Shown: piece by piece, positions 32,809-40,924 of the stretch
How the letters are laid out: every line of letters starts with the position of its first letter
Numbering within the stretch: position 1 is the stretch's first letter
Origin: Hydrogenophaga sp. Root209
GTDB taxonomy: Bacteria; Pseudomonadota; Gammaproteobacteria; Burkholderiales; Burkholderiaceae_C
Assembly: GCF_001428625.1 (NCBI RefSeq)
Contig: NZ_LMIE01000029.1
Coordinates: 1-64,000, forward strand
Direction of reading: 5' to 3'
Length of the DNA: 64,000 nucleotides
Notes under the pieces: generated by a model
What the model was told of the DNA's origin: nothing
What the model saw: only the letters and a program-made list of their open reading frames with translations
The model's database searches: none
Made by a program: the position numbers and the translations under genes

Positions 32809-33789
32809 TCAATCAACGTTCGCGTAGAAGGCATCGGCGTAGATGTCGCGTGCCTCGATCCCCCTCGTCTGCACCAGCACAGTGGCAGCCTCGACCATGG
32901 GCGGCGCACCACAGAGGTAGGCCTTGAAGCCGGCAAGGTTGGACCAGTCGGACGCGATCGCATCCGTCACCAGACCACTTCGATAGTTAGGCCCTGCACC
33001 AGAAGTTGCCACGACATGCAGTTGCAATGACGGGTGTTCCACACGCAAGGCGTTCAGCCAGTCGAGCCCGTACACATCGCGGGCCGACCGAACGCCGAAG
33101 TACAGGTGGACAGGATTGAACATGCCCGCAGCGAGCGTGCCTCGCACGATGGACAGGATCGGCGCGAGCCCGGTTCCACCCGCCACGCAGAGCAAGGGTC
33201 CTTCGTGCTTTCGGCGCAGATACGCCGTGCCCAACGGGCCACTCACGCGCACGCTGTCTCCAACTTTCAACTCTTCGGCCACGTAGCCAGTGACCCGACC
33301 ATCCGGGACACGACGAAGGTGAAACTCCAGACACTCATCACCTGGGAGCCCGGCCATCGAATACGGCCGGATGTGCTCTGGCGTGAACTGCAGTTGGGCA
33401 TATTGACCCGGTGAGAACTCGAGCGGTTTGTTGCTCTTGAGGCGCAAGCGCTTGATGTCGTGCGTCATGTCCTCAATCGACACCACGGTCGCTTTCAGGA
33501 CGCGAGCAGGGTGCACAACCACTTCGTCTGGTTCCGGAATCTCGATGGAACAGGGCTCTGTGAGGAAGGTCTGACAAGCAAGGACAAAGCGATCTTCAGC
33601 GGTCGGGCGTTGTGTCTGAGAGCCGCCCTCCAACACGTCGCCAGAGAGCACGCGGCAACGGCAGGTGCCACAACGGCCAGACATGCAGCTGTACGACAGG
33701 GGAATCTGGTTCTCGCGCAGGGCCTCCAGCAGATTGACGCCGGGCCGTACGTTCAGAACGCGCTGCAGGGGTTGAACAAGGACTTCCAT
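32809..33789 (-). CDS. Oxygenase reductase (plant-type 2Fe-2S/FAD/NAD, NagAa-like)
   Basis: A 326-residue reductase with an N-terminal [2Fe-2S] domain (C-x4-C-x2-C in [19 protein letters not shown], residues 35-53), then a flavin domain (RPYSMAG) and a NAD domain ([17 protein letters not shown]). The order is opposite to the phthalate-type reductase at 7374. It matches NagAa of naphthalene/salicylate systems and supplies electrons to the ferredoxin at 28848. ATG 33789 is the start where homology begins ([17 protein letters not shown]). It heads the operon and is divergent from the NagR-like gene. Confidence 0.9.
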   Translation of the reverse strand: MEVLVQPLQRVLNVRPGVNLLEALRENQIPLSYSCMSGRCGTCRCRVLSGDVLEGGSQTQRPTAEDRFVLACQTFLTEPCSIEIPEPDEVVVHPARVLKATVVSIEDMTHDIKRLRLKSNKPLEFSPGQYAQLQFTPEHIRPYSMAGLPGDECLEFHLRRVPDGRVTGYVAEELKVGDSVRVSGPLGTAYLRRKHEGPLLCVAGGTGLAPILSIVRGTLAAGMFNPVHLYFGVRSARDVYGLDWLNALRVEHPSLQLHVVATSGAGPNYRSGLVTDAIASDWSNLAGFKAYLCGAPPMVEAATVLVQTRGIEARDIYADAFYANVD

Positions 33790-33868
33790 GGGGCATGCGG
33801 AGGCAGATGAGGCCGCGATGATTCCCGTTTCACCGGAATAAGCCAATAGAATCCCATGAATACTTCGT

Positions 33869-33883
33869 ATCACCAATGTGAAT
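33869..33883 (-). promoter_or_regulatory. NahR/NagR-type binding site
   Basis: Read on the minus strand the sequence is ATTCACATTGGTGAT, close to the NahR box ATTCACGCT-N2-TGAT. It lies about 80 bp upstream of the reductase start, the expected activator distance, and overlaps the ATG of the divergent regulator gene (33882), which would permit autoregulation. Confidence 0.65.
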
Positions 33884-34802
33884 GGCAACGAATCTGCAGC
33901 TCCATCAGATTGACCTGAACCTCTTGGTCATTTTTCGACAACTGCTTGTTGAGAAGAGCGTCTCCAAGGCGGCCGACGCGCTTTCCCTGACGCAGCCTGC
34001 GGTCAGCAATGCACTGGCGCGTTTGCGCAAGCAACTGGGTGACGAACTGTTCGTTCGGACACCCTTGGGCATGGAGCCGACACCCTACGCAGAATCGATC
34101 TCGGAAGGTGTTTTGTACGCGCTGGGGATGGTCCACAGCACATTGAACCAGTCGAGCGCATTCGATCCGCAAACCAGCGTTCGAAGCTTCACCATCGGCA
34201 TGACAGACATCGGCGAAGTCTGGTTTCTTCCCAGGTTGATGGAGCTGCTCGCCCAACGTGCTGCGGGCGTGACCATCAGCACCGTGCGCAATGCCTCTGT
34301 CAACCTGCGGGACGAGATGGAGGCCGGGAAAGTGGATCTCGCCATCGGGTTACTGCCCCACCTGAAATCCGGCTTCTTCCAGCGCAGGTTGCTGACCACG
34401 CGCTACGTGTGTCTCATGCGCAAGGGTCACCCGCTCGACAAAGCGCGTATGTCGCTCAAGGAGTTCTCGTCTGCCGAACACATTCTGGTCATCTCTCAGG
34501 GCACGGGCCACGGCAAGATCGACGAGGTCATGGAGCGCGCCGGCATCGACCGCAAGGTGCGGTTGACGGTTCCGCATTTCACCCCTGTGGGACAGTTGCT
34601 ACGGTCAAGCAACATGGTGGCCACGGTGCCAGAGCAGTTGGCTAGGTCTAGTGCCGAGCCCTACGGCCTGGTGTACGCGAAACACCCTGTGGAATTGCCG
34701 ACGGTTTCCATCAACGTCTTCTGGCATGCCAAGACGCACAAGGACGCGGCAAACAAGTGGCTTCGCAGTCTGATTTTTGAAGCGTTCAGCGACCAAAGCT
34801 GA
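33882..34802 (+). CDS. NahR/NagR-like LysR-family activator of the salicylate operon
   Basis: A 306-residue LysR protein: HTH at residues 8-67 ([40 protein letters not shown]), then effector domain with [33 protein letters not shown] and [16 protein letters not shown], all typical of NahR/NagR. It is divergent from the reductase-to-livF operon with a 92-bp spacer that contains a NahR-type box. Salicylate is the usual inducer of these proteins. The start codon is ATG 33882; no strong ribosome binding site is visible. Confidence 0.92.
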   Translation: MATNLQLHQIDLNLLVIFRQLLVEKSVSKAADALSLTQPAVSNALARLRKQLGDELFVRTPLGMEPTPYAESISEGVLYALGMVHSTLNQSSAFDPQTSVRSFTIGMTDIGEVWFLPRLMELLAQRAAGVTISTVRNASVNLRDEMEAGKVDLAIGLLPHLKSGFFQRRLLTTRYVCLMRKGHPLDKARMSLKEFSSAEHILVISQGTGHGKIDEVMERAGIDRKVRLTVPHFTPVGQLLRSSNMVATVPEQLARSSAEPYGLVYAKHPVELPTVSINVFWHAKTHKDAANKWLRSLIFEAFSDQS

Positions 34803-34859
34803 GGCACTACCGCGCGTCGACATGGATTCGGCGCGCCATTCTGAGGAAGTCGCCCTCCC

Positions 34860-34874
34860 ATTCGCGACACGAAT
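34860..34874. promoter_or_regulatory. Inverted repeat upstream of the citryl-CoA lyase-like gene
   Basis: ATTCG-CGACA-CGAAT is a 5-bp perfect inverted repeat with a 5-bp spacer, about 95 bp before ATG 34970. It is similar to the TTCG-N6-CGAA site at 24459 and could bind a LysR protein of the region. Confidence 0.45.
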
Positions 34875-34969
34875 AGTTCAGATAACGCCCATCGATTGGA
34901 TGAAACGGCGTGCGAACCTAGACTGCCCTCCCAGGTGGCTGACTGACATGCCACCAGCAGGAGACAAGC

Positions 34970-35764
34970 ATGACAAGCAAGCGCAAGCCGCTGCGTTCCG
35001 ACATGGGCAGCAGTGACGCCACCCGCATCCGAGTGCAGGGCATGGACCTGATGCACGACATCATGGGCAAGTTGAATTTGGGGGACTTCGCTTTCCTCGA
35101 AATCCAGGGTCGCTTGCCGACGCCCTCCGAGTCGGCCGTGTTCAATGCGATGCTCGCTACCCTGGTGGAGCATGGCATGACCCCCATGGCGATCGCCACA
35201 CGACTCACCTATCTGGGCGCGCCAGAATCACTGCAAGGAGCGGTGGCCTCCGGCTTGTTGGGCATGGGGACCACGTTCGCAGGCACATCTGAAGGATCGG
35301 CCCGCCTCCTCCAGGAGGCGCTGACAAACGATATGTCAACACCATCGGACGATGAGCTCACTGCGCTCGCAGATTCGCTGGTGAAGAAGTTGCGAGAAAC
35401 ACGCCAGCCTATTCCTGGGGTCGGGCACCACCTTCACAAGCCCGTCGATCCACGCGCCACACGGCTGTTCGAGATCGCCGAGAAGCACGGTCTCAACGGA
35501 CGCTATGTGCGTTTGATGCAAGAAGTGGCGTCCGCGGCAGAGCGTGCCCTCAACAAGCCTGGGCAACTCCCGGTCAATGCGACAGGCGCGATCGGCGCGC
35601 TTTCATCCGAAATGGGTATCCCATGGCGACTCTGCCGAGGGTTGGCCGTTATCGGTCGATCAGTTGGCCTCGTTGGACACATTGCTGAAGAAATTCGAAA
35701 CCCCATCGCCCGCGACGTGTGGGAGCAGATTGAAGCCGACGCGTCTTCACACGTTCAGTGGTGA
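34970..35764 (+). CDS. Citryl-CoA lyase-like protein (citrate synthase superfamily)
   Basis: A 264-residue single-domain member of the citrate synthase superfamily, about two thirds of normal citrate synthase length. Visible motifs: DLMHDIMGKLNLGDFAFLEIQGRLPTP near residue 25, PIPGVGHHLHKPVDPRATRLF with the conserved His, and NATGAIGALSSEMGIPW near the end, where the usual catalytic Asp is not obvious. Proteins of this size act as citryl-CoA or related 3-hydroxyacyl-CoA lyases. It is followed by Bug (32 bp) and a family III CoA-transferase, which suggests that a C5-C6 acid is activated to its CoA ester and cleaved. The substrate is unknown. Confidence 0.82.
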   Translation: MTSKRKPLRSDMGSSDATRIRVQGMDLMHDIMGKLNLGDFAFLEIQGRLPTPSESAVFNAMLATLVEHGMTPMAIATRLTYLGAPESLQGAVASGLLGMGTTFAGTSEGSARLLQEALTNDMSTPSDDELTALADSLVKKLRETRQPIPGVGHHLHKPVDPRATRLFEIAEKHGLNGRYVRLMQEVASAAERALNKPGQLPVNATGAIGALSSEMGIPWRLCRGLAVIGRSVGLVGHIAEEIRNPIARDVWEQIEADASSHVQW

Positions 35765-35796
35765 GACATCCCCCAACCCATTTCAAGGAGACTCAT

Positions 35797-36813
35797 ATGA
35801 ATACACAACTGCATCAACACGCCAGGCGCCGTAGCGTTGCACTCGTCGCAAAACTCGGCCTCGCTGCGGTCGGCCTGAGCGTCGCGTCAGTGGCAGCGCT
35901 TGCACAGACTGCATATCCGAATCGGCCAATTCGCCTGGTTCTGCCCTACCCTCCAGGTGGCGGCACCGACATTGTGGCGCGGCTGCTATCACAGAAGTTG
36001 ACCCAGTCCATGGGCCAGCCGGTGATCGTGGACAACAAGCCGGGCGCGAGCACGATCATTGGCACCGACCAGGTTGCCAAGGCCGCCCCCGATGGTTACA
36101 CCATCGGATTGATCACAGACTCCCACGCCATCAACCCCACCTTCTTTCCGAAACTACCCTACGACTCGGTCAAGGACTTCACTCCAGTGACGCAGCTCGT
36201 CCAGGTACCCTTGGTTCTGGTCGTGAATCCTGCGCTGAACGTCAAGACGCTCCCCGAGTTCATCTCACTGGCGAAGAAGAGCCCCGGAAAGATCAACTAC
36301 GCGTCTATCGGCAATGGCACTCCACATCAGTTGGCGATGGAGTGGCTGAAGTCGCTGACCGGCATCTACGTCACGCACATTCCGTACAGGGGTGTGGGCC
36401 CTGCTTTGACAGACGTGGTCTCCGGTCAGGTCGACGCGATGTTCACGGGCACGTCCACGGCGGCGCCCTATGTCCGTCAAGGTCGCCTTGTTGCCCTCGC
36501 CATGTCCAGCGGGAAACGCCAGCCGTCCTATCCGGACACGCCGGCCGTTGCAGAGGCCGGACATGCACTCAAGAACTTTGACTTTACGAGCTGGTACGGC
36601 ATCGTGGCTCCAGCAGGCACTCCCCGCGACATCGTCATGAAGCTCAACCGCGAACTGACCGCTGCGTTGGACCAGCCAGATGTCAGGGAGCGGCTGAGCA
36701 GCCTCGGCGTGATCGGTTCGCCGTCCAGTCCCGAGCAGTTCAGCACCTTCCTGCGGAAAGAATCTGAGACCCTGGCCGACCTGGTGCGCCGAACGGGCGT
36801 GAAACCGGACTGA
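35797..36813 (+). CDS. Bug/TctC-family solute-binding protein
   Basis: A 338-residue periplasmic protein with a signal peptide of about 37 residues (RRRSVALVAKLGLAAVGL...VAALAQT). Bug motifs: YPNRPIRLVLPYPPGGGTDIV, PVIVDNKPGASTIIG and HIPYRGVGPALTDVV. AAGGAGACTCAT precedes ATG 35797. Its location between the lyase-like and CoA-transferase genes suggests that it binds the acid that the transferase activates. No TctAB permease is nearby. Confidence 0.92.
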   Translation: MNTQLHQHARRRSVALVAKLGLAAVGLSVASVAALAQTAYPNRPIRLVLPYPPGGGTDIVARLLSQKLTQSMGQPVIVDNKPGASTIIGTDQVAKAAPDGYTIGLITDSHAINPTFFPKLPYDSVKDFTPVTQLVQVPLVLVVNPALNVKTLPEFISLAKKSPGKINYASIGNGTPHQLAMEWLKSLTGIYVTHIPYRGVGPALTDVVSGQVDAMFTGTSTAAPYVRQGRLVALAMSSGKRQPSYPDTPAVAEAGHALKNFDFTSWYGIVAPAGTPRDIVMKLNRELTAALDQPDVRERLSSLGVIGSPSSPEQFSTFLRKESETLADLVRRTGVKPD

Positions 36814-36819
36814 TCTCGT

Positions 36820-37998
36820 ATGAGCACCGCCAAACCTTTGGCCGGTATCCGGGTACTGGATTTCGGTAGCTTCATCACCGCACCTTACGCCGCCATGCTG
36901 ATGGGTGAACTCGGTGCCGACGTCATCAAAGTCGAACGCCCCGGGTCGGGTGACCCATTCCGCGCATTTAACGGAGGGCTGTACAGCTCCCACTTTCAGG
37001 CACACAACCGCAACAAACGGAGTGTGGCGCTGGAACACTCCGCGCCACATGCAGCACAAGCGCTTCAAGCGTTGATTGAGAGCGCTGACGTGCTGCTGCT
37101 CAATGTTCGTCCCGGCGTCGAGAACAAGACTGGTTTGGGTTACGAACGTGTTCGATCGCTCAACCCTCGAATCGTTTACTGCAGCATCACGGGATACGGG
37201 GCCAGCGGACCATACGCCGAGCGTGCGGCCTACGACAACGTCGGCCAGGCGCTTTCGGGCTGGCTGTCGATGTTTCACCAAGGCGAAGATGCGCGTGTAG
37301 CCGGACCAGCCGTATCCGACGCACTGACTGGCCTCTTTGCGACCATCGGCGTCTTGGCGGCACTGACCGAGCGATCGAGTACCGGCATCGGTCGCAAGGT
37401 CGAAGTGAGCATGCTGGAATCGATGGTCGCCTTTGCCACCGAGCCGTTGGCAAGGTTGTTTTCAACTGGCAAACCATCTTCTTTCTACTCCCGCGCAGCC
37501 GCTTCACAGTCGTTCATCGTGACTTGCAAGGATGGAGAGCGGATCGGGCTGCACCTGTCCTCTCCACCCAAGTTCTGGGAAGGTCTCATCGCGGCAATTG
37601 GCACGCCTTCTCTGCTGCAGAAATATGCCGATAGAGGAAGCCGGGTCAAACGGTACGACGAACTGTCGGAAGACCTTGCGCACATATTTCTGCAGCACCC
37701 GCGAGACCATTGGCTTCCATTGCTGGAAGTCCACGACGTTCCGTTTGCTCCTGAGCGTCGTCTTGAAGACCTCTCGGACGACCCACAGGTTGTTCATCAA
37801 CGCGTCTTCTACACCGTCGAGCACCCCGTGGAAGGCATCGTGAAAGCGGCCCATCGGCCCGTCCGGTTTGACGGGGACAACCGCAGCGACTTCCGGGCGC
37901 CGCCAACCTTGGGAGAGCACACGCAAGAAGTGCTTCTGGAGGTGGGGCTCGATACCGCAGCCATTCAGCAGCTCGCCGATCAGGGGCTTATAGGGTAA
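36820..37998 (+). CDS. Family III CoA-transferase (CaiB/BaiF)
   Basis: A 392-residue CoA-transferase. The N-terminus GIRVLDFGSFITAPYAAMLMGELGADVIKVERPGSGDPFR is diagnostic, with FQAHNRNKRSVAL after it and YCSITGYGASGPYAERAAYDNVGQALSG in the middle. The catalytic Asp expected in the PAVSDALTGLFA segment is present. It moves CoA from succinyl-CoA or another donor to an organic acid. It starts 6 bp after the Bug stop. With the citryl-CoA lyase-like protein it would make a two-step activation and cleavage route. Confidence 0.9.
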   Translation: MSTAKPLAGIRVLDFGSFITAPYAAMLMGELGADVIKVERPGSGDPFRAFNGGLYSSHFQAHNRNKRSVALEHSAPHAAQALQALIESADVLLLNVRPGVENKTGLGYERVRSLNPRIVYCSITGYGASGPYAERAAYDNVGQALSGWLSMFHQGEDARVAGPAVSDALTGLFATIGVLAALTERSSTGIGRKVEVSMLESMVAFATEPLARLFSTGKPSSFYSRAAASQSFIVTCKDGERIGLHLSSPPKFWEGLIAAIGTPSLLQKYADRGSRVKRYDELSEDLAHIFLQHPRDHWLPLLEVHDVPFAPERRLEDLSDDPQVVHQRVFYTVEHPVEGIVKAAHRPVRFDGDNRSDFRAPPTLGEHTQEVLLEVGLDTAAIQQLADQGLIG

Positions 37999-38019
37999 GC
38001 AAAAATCGAGGAGACAAAC

Positions 38020-39000
38020 ATGAAACTTCCTGCATACACATTGCACCGCCGGCGTGCGTTGGGCTTCACTCTCGCGCTGATACCTGGACTTTCAACCTTG
38101 GCCGGCTGCGCCGCGAATGCCGATGGTTCGGTCCGCACGGCACCGCAGGTGAAGGAGCTTGGAAGGGCGGACCCGGGAAGCTTCTTCGAAAACCTCGTCT
38201 TCGGGCCGGATGGCGCGCTCTACATCACCGACTACACGCGCCGCCAAGTGCTTCGCTACACCGACAAGCAGGGTCTTCGCGTTCACGCGACGCTGGAGGT
38301 TCATCCACTGGGTATTGCGTTCGACGTAGACGGCACCATGCTCCTGTCCTGCCAGGAGAAGAACCTTTTCGGCGGCGGCGGGACGATGCGCAACGCCAAT
38401 CTGCTCTACAAAGCGCGGCCCGGTGAATCGCTGCGTCGGTGGAAATCCATTGAGGCGGCAGGATTCCTCAACGGCATCGTCTGTATGGATTCCAGACGAA
38501 TGTTGATTGCCGACTCACGAGGTGGTGTGATCTGGATGGTTCACATGGACTCCGACGAAGTGCATCGTTTCGTAACACATCCATTGCTCGACGCGGCTGA
38601 CCAAGCCTCTCTCACGCCCGCTGCCAACGGACTGAAGCTGCACAAAGGCTACCTGTATGTTTCCAACACGGCGCGTGGCATCTTCTTGAGGCTGAGAGTG
38701 AACGGCCGTCAACTCGGAGAAATCGAAGTCTTCGCGGAGAACGTTCGAGCGGACGACTTTGCTTTCTCCCCCGACGGAAGACTGTTCTTCACGACGCATC
38801 GCGACAAGATCTTCTTCCTCGAAGGGGACAATCCGAAGGAGTACGCGGGCGCCGAAGCTGGAATTTCTGGAAACACAGCTCTCGTGTGGGGACCCGACGG
38901 CAGAGGACCCTACGTCATCACGGACGGTGGCTACGTGGCGCAACAGTGGTACGGCGGCCCCGCAGCAGGGCCTGCTCGGCTCCTGCAATTCTCCGCTTGA
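38020..39000 (+). CDS. Exported SMP-30/gluconolactonase-like beta-propeller protein
   Basis: A 326-residue protein with an Arg-rich export signal (LHRRRALGFTLALIPGLSTLAGCAA) that ends in a lipobox-like LAGC; Tat or lipoprotein export are both possible. The body has the repeated blades of the SMP-30/strictosidine synthase-like fold: FENLVFGPDGALYITDYTRRQVL, LGIAFDVDGTMLLSC, DDFAFSPDGRLFFTT. Members hydrolyse lactones or similar esters with a divalent metal. AGGAGACAAAC precedes ATG 38020. It follows the CoA-transferase by 21 bp, so it likely shares its transcript. The substrate is unknown. Confidence 0.8.
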   Translation: MKLPAYTLHRRRALGFTLALIPGLSTLAGCAANADGSVRTAPQVKELGRADPGSFFENLVFGPDGALYITDYTRRQVLRYTDKQGLRVHATLEVHPLGIAFDVDGTMLLSCQEKNLFGGGGTMRNANLLYKARPGESLRRWKSIEAAGFLNGIVCMDSRRMLIADSRGGVIWMVHMDSDEVHRFVTHPLLDAADQASLTPAANGLKLHKGYLYVSNTARGIFLRLRVNGRQLGEIEVFAENVRADDFAFSPDGRLFFTTHRDKIFFLEGDNPKEYAGAEAGISGNTALVWGPDGRGPYVITDGGYVAQQWYGGPAAGPARLLQFSA

Positions 39001-39181
39001 GTCTTTGATCAACGCGGTTCACGCGCCTTTGCGGACAGATTTCCGTGTGGCGTCCAGCAGGCCTCTCGGTTTGACACCGGGAGCAAGGTTTGCTCGCGGT
39101 ATAGATATCGCTGATACAGGCAAATTGATAGCGATTGTTGGGCCTCGTCGCTGAAGGCACTACGCTTCGTCGCGTCGGATG

Positions 39182-39207
39182 AGCGTCACGGATCAACTTG
39201 TGACGCT
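39182..39207. promoter_or_regulatory. 8-bp inverted repeat before the CocE-like gene
   Basis: AGCGTCAC (39182-39189) and GTGACGCT (39200-39207) are perfect reverse complements with a 10-bp spacer, 38 bp before ATG 39246. This may be an operator for a separate promoter in the 245-bp gap after the SMP-30 gene. The rest of the gap (39001-39181) shows no gene. Confidence 0.5.
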
Positions 39208-39245
39208 TGTCATTCGCGTTCTGCCGAAGACAGTGAAAGAAAAAA

Positions 39246-40910
39246 ATGACGAGAGACATGAGGCCCCCCCTGCTCCCCTCCCTTATCGAGGAGATCACCG
39301 TAAGGGACGGGATAAAAATTGCAGTGGCGGTGTACCTGCCGGCAGGTAGCAATGCTGAAAACCTACCGACACTTCTGGCCGCATCGCCCTATCGGTTCGA
39401 CAACAACATTGCACCCGCGATGCCGCTGTTTCTGTGGCGAGAAACGGGCCCGATTGACTGGTACCTAGAACAGGGCTACGCATTCGCCCACATGGATGTG
39501 CGCGGCACAGGTCGATCTGGCGGGGAATACCGGTACATGGACGCCAAAGAGCAAGGCGACCTGTATGAGGTCATCGAGTGGTTGGCCGCGCGGCCATGGT
39601 CCAACGGAAAAGTTGGTGGAATTGGCCAGTCCTACTACGCCCGCATGCAGTGGTTCATGGCCATTCAGGCGCCACCCCACCTGGCGTGCATTGCACCCTA
39701 CGACGGCAACGTTGATACCTACCGCGCATCGGCTTACACGGGAGGCATACCGGGCGACTTCCCCGGGCAGACCTGGTACAACGGAACGGTCCGAACCATC
39801 AACCAGCATCCCGCTTCCGGGAGCCCCCGTTTGCTGGATTGGGATTACGCGCTCGCCGTTCGACAACACCCGACCTACGATGAATTCTGGGTCGAACGCT
39901 GTGCTGCAGAAAGTCTCCACAAGATCAAGGTCCCAGTGTTTTCCATTGGTGTATGGCGAAAGGTCGACCTGCACCTGAATGGCAACATCGTCGGGTTTGA
40001 ACGCAGCGGTGGTCCCAAAAAGCTATTGGTTTTCTCGTCTGTAAACCTCCAGCAAGCCGTTCAGGACTATTCAAGCGTTGCCTTCCATGCGCAGTACCTT
40101 CTCCCTTTCTACGATCGGCATCTGAAGGGCGTTGAGACCGACTATGACGGTCAACCTGCGGTTCGGTACTTTGCGAGCGGCGCCACCGAACTCAGGACGG
40201 CAGATGCATGGCCGCCCAGCGACATCGAGATCAAGACGCTGTACCTCCAGCATGGGCCAACCGGTAGCGTGACATCGCTGAATGACGGGTCTCTCAAGGA
40301 CACTCACCCGAAGGAAAACGGCTCGCTAACGGAATACCACTATCCGGACGAGGGATGGCGCATGGGCGTGGTTGGAAATGGCCCGGATGGAAAGCCCGAC
40401 CCGATTCGCCGAGCGCTCTCGTTCACTACCGAAGCGTTGTCAGCGGACACCGAGATTTGCGGACCAATCAAGCTGGTGCTCTACGCAAAGTCCAGCGCTA
40501 CAGACACCGACTTCATCGTGAAGCTTTCCGAGCAGTTTCAGTCCGATGCTGCCCAACATTCGGCTGGCGTGAATCCGCGATACCAGATTGTCTCAAAGGG
40601 TTGGCTGCGGGCTTCTCACCGGGCTCTGGACATCGCTCGCACCACCGATCTGGCACCTGTGTACTTGCACACCCATCCTGAGTTGATCACGCCAGGGCAG
40701 GTCTATCGCTTCGAGATTGCCGTGATGCCCAGCGCCCATCGATTCAAAAAGGGGAGCCGCATTCGTCTGGAGCTCTCCAATGGTGACTCGAGCGTGACCG
40801 AGTACGTGTTCACGCACGAGTACGCACCATGGAAGGTTGGCCAAGACGTGATCCTGCATGACAGAGATCACCCGTCCCACCTTCTGATACCCGTCCGAAA
40901 CACCCACTGA
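39246..40910 (+). CDS. CocE/NonD-family alpha/beta hydrolase (X-Pro dipeptidyl peptidase S15-like)
   Basis: A 554-residue hydrolase with an N-terminal alpha/beta domain (VRDGIKIAVAVYLPAG, FAHMDVRGTGRSGG, then GGIGQSYYARMQW holding the nucleophile Ser) and a C-terminal jelly-roll domain (AEICGPIKLVLYAKSS-like, VYRFEIAVMPSAHRFKKGSRIRLELSN). The usual late motif GPW-x-H with the catalytic His reads LLVFSSVNLQQ, and the GQS is followed by YYA instead of YGG, so the triad may be rearranged or lost. No signal peptide is seen. It precedes a Bug gene by 14 bp. An esterase or amidase of an ester-type growth substrate is the family expectation. Confidence 0.85.
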   Translation: MTRDMRPPLLPSLIEEITVRDGIKIAVAVYLPAGSNAENLPTLLAASPYRFDNNIAPAMPLFLWRETGPIDWYLEQGYAFAHMDVRGTGRSGGEYRYMDAKEQGDLYEVIEWLAARPWSNGKVGGIGQSYYARMQWFMAIQAPPHLACIAPYDGNVDTYRASAYTGGIPGDFPGQTWYNGTVRTINQHPASGSPRLLDWDYALAVRQHPTYDEFWVERCAAESLHKIKVPVFSIGVWRKVDLHLNGNIVGFERSGGPKKLLVFSSVNLQQAVQDYSSVAFHAQYLLPFYDRHLKGVETDYDGQPAVRYFASGATELRTADAWPPSDIEIKTLYLQHGPTGSVTSLNDGSLKDTHPKENGSLTEYHYPDEGWRMGVVGNGPDGKPDPIRRALSFTTEALSADTEICGPIKLVLYAKSSATDTDFIVKLSEQFQSDAAQHSAGVNPRYQIVSKGWLRASHRALDIARTTDLAPVYLHTHPELITPGQVYRFEIAVMPSAHRFKKGSRIRLELSNGDSSVTEYVFTHEYAPWKVGQDVILHDRDHPSHLLIPVRNTH

Positions 40911-40924
40911 AAAATGGAGACAAC

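Noticed and set aside
39001-39181. Terminator between the SMP-30 and CocE genes
   Set aside because: Only weak, interrupted stems without a T-run were found.
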